A program made the translations under genes and the position numbers. The notes under the pieces were generated by a model. That model saw nothing but the letters and a program-made list of their open reading frames with translations, was not told the origin of the DNA and made no database searches. Of a stretch of DNA of 7,454 bases, positions 7,200 to 7,454 are shown piece after piece; positions within the stretch are counted from its first letter, which is position 1, and each line of letters starts with the position of its first letter. Origin of the DNA: Fidelibacterota bacterium (GTDB lineage Bacteria > Fidelibacterota > Marinisomatia > SCGC-AAA003-L08 > D37C17); the NCBI GenBank assembly GCA_018671635.1, contig JABHHG010000218.1, positions 1 through 7,454 of the forward strand, given 5' to 3'.

Positions 7200-7454
7200 A
7201 ATTTATTCAATCGTTCCTTTAGAAATTTTTCTCGACCTTGATTAGATGGATTATAAAATGAAGGTGTCTCTGTAAAATTTTCTGGCATAAAATTGTCTTT
7301 TACAAAATGGTCAGGATATGAATGGGTATATTTATAGTTTTTTCCATAGCCTTCATTTTTCATTAATTTTGTAGGTGCATTTCGTAAATGAAGGGGAACC
7401 GAACCGGCCACGTTATCTCGCACATGGCTCATGGCATTATCAATGGCTTGATAC
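7181..7454 (-). CDS. rarA: C-terminus of replication-associated recombination protein RarA (MgsA family AAA+ ATPase), partial at right edge
   Basis: RarA/MgsA is an AAA+ ATPase related to clamp loaders that acts at stalled replication forks. Only the last 90 or so codons are inside the window. The frame is open to the edge (7454), and the residues before Met at 7432 read YQAIDNA, so that Met is internal and not a start. The visible part is the family's C-terminal signature: VPLHLRNAPTKLMKNEGYG, then Y-K-Y-T-H, a F-M-P-E-N segment and FYNPSNQGRE, ending in a basic L-W-K-D-R-F. E. coli RarA has the same 'VPLHLRNAPTKLMK...GYG' block near its end. The Walker A and B motifs lie outside the window, so ATPase competence cannot be judged. 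Its TGA stop (7183-7181) lies inside the start region of lptD, indicating co-transcription. Confidence 0.95.
   Translation of the reverse strand, partial: YQAIDNAMSHVRDNVAGSVPLHLRNAPTKLMKNEGYGKNYKYTHSYPDHFVKDNFMPENFTETPSFYNPSNQGREKFLKERLNKLWKDRF
7191..7197 (-). promoter_or_regulatory. Shine-Dalgarno sequence supporting a TTG start for lptD
   Basis: Read on the minus strand, GGAAGGA occupies 7197-7191. It is followed by six bases and then TTG at 7184-7182, which is in frame with lptD and overlaps the rarA TGA stop (7183-7181) as TTGA. This mirrors the ATGA overlaps at the hisS/thiI and thiI/xth junctions. The first ATG of the frame, at 7199, has only an AT-rich stretch upstream and contains this purine tract inside its own second and third codons. 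The purine tract and spacing are directly visible; use of the TTG is inferred. Confidence 0.55.

Noticed and set aside
7181..7432. Short stand-alone gene starting at the ATG at 7432
   Set aside because: The frame remains open upstream to the window edge with conserved RarA residues (YQAIDNA), so the Met is internal to rarA.
1..7454. Defence system, prophage, insertion sequence, CRISPR array or tRNA gene
   Set aside because: I read both strands and found no transposase-like or nuclease-effector frame, no direct repeat array, no terminal inverted repeats and no tRNA-like cloverleaf. The space is filled almost completely by the housekeeping genes listed.

Overview
The window looks like part of a chromosome from a Gram-negative, fairly AT-rich bacterium. 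It carries an outer-membrane LPS-assembly protein (LptD), which implies an LPS-type outer membrane. The LptD variant has a long periplasmic N-terminus, a conserved Cys just before a Pro-His-Tyr motif, and a C-terminal Leu-His-Cys-Trp motif. This pattern recalls LptD proteins of the Bacteroidetes/FCB and Marinimicrobia-like lineages. That placement is an inference from memory of the families; no search was run.

Every supported gene lies on the minus strand, so the window reads as one transcription unit from right to left. In transcription order it holds: the C-terminus of rarA (7454-7181, cut by the window edge); lptD (7199-3855, or from a TTG at 7184); ptsN-like EIIA (3799-3317); hisS (3317-2049); thiI (2052-883); xth (886-113); and the first 30 codons of a secreted protein resembling the start of right-handed beta-helix proteins (90-1, cut by the edge). 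Spacing is very tight. rarA/lptD overlap, ptsN/hisS share one base (TAATG), hisS/thiI and thiI/xth each overlap by four bases (ATGA), and only 55 and 22 bases separate lptD/ptsN and xth/beta-helix. There is no gene-free stretch above 60 bases, and I see no convincing terminator or promoter inside the window.

Functionally the cluster joins three themes. Replication-stress and DNA repair are represented by RarA and the exonuclease III/AP endonuclease. Envelope construction is represented by LptD and possibly the secreted beta-helix protein. tRNA function is represented by HisRS, which charges tRNA-His, and ThiI, which makes 4-thiouridine in tRNA. A PTS-type phosphoacceptor protein (EIIA-Ntr-like) sits between the envelope and tRNA genes. 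The individual genes are housekeeping genes, and I do not see a defence system, mobile element, CRISPR array or RNA gene. The less ordinary points are the unlisted signal-peptide gene at the left edge, the TTG/TGA start option for lptD, the long LptA-like N-terminus and sparse cysteines of LptD, the altered PP-loop of ThiI, and the Cys-rich PtsN placed directly after lptD.
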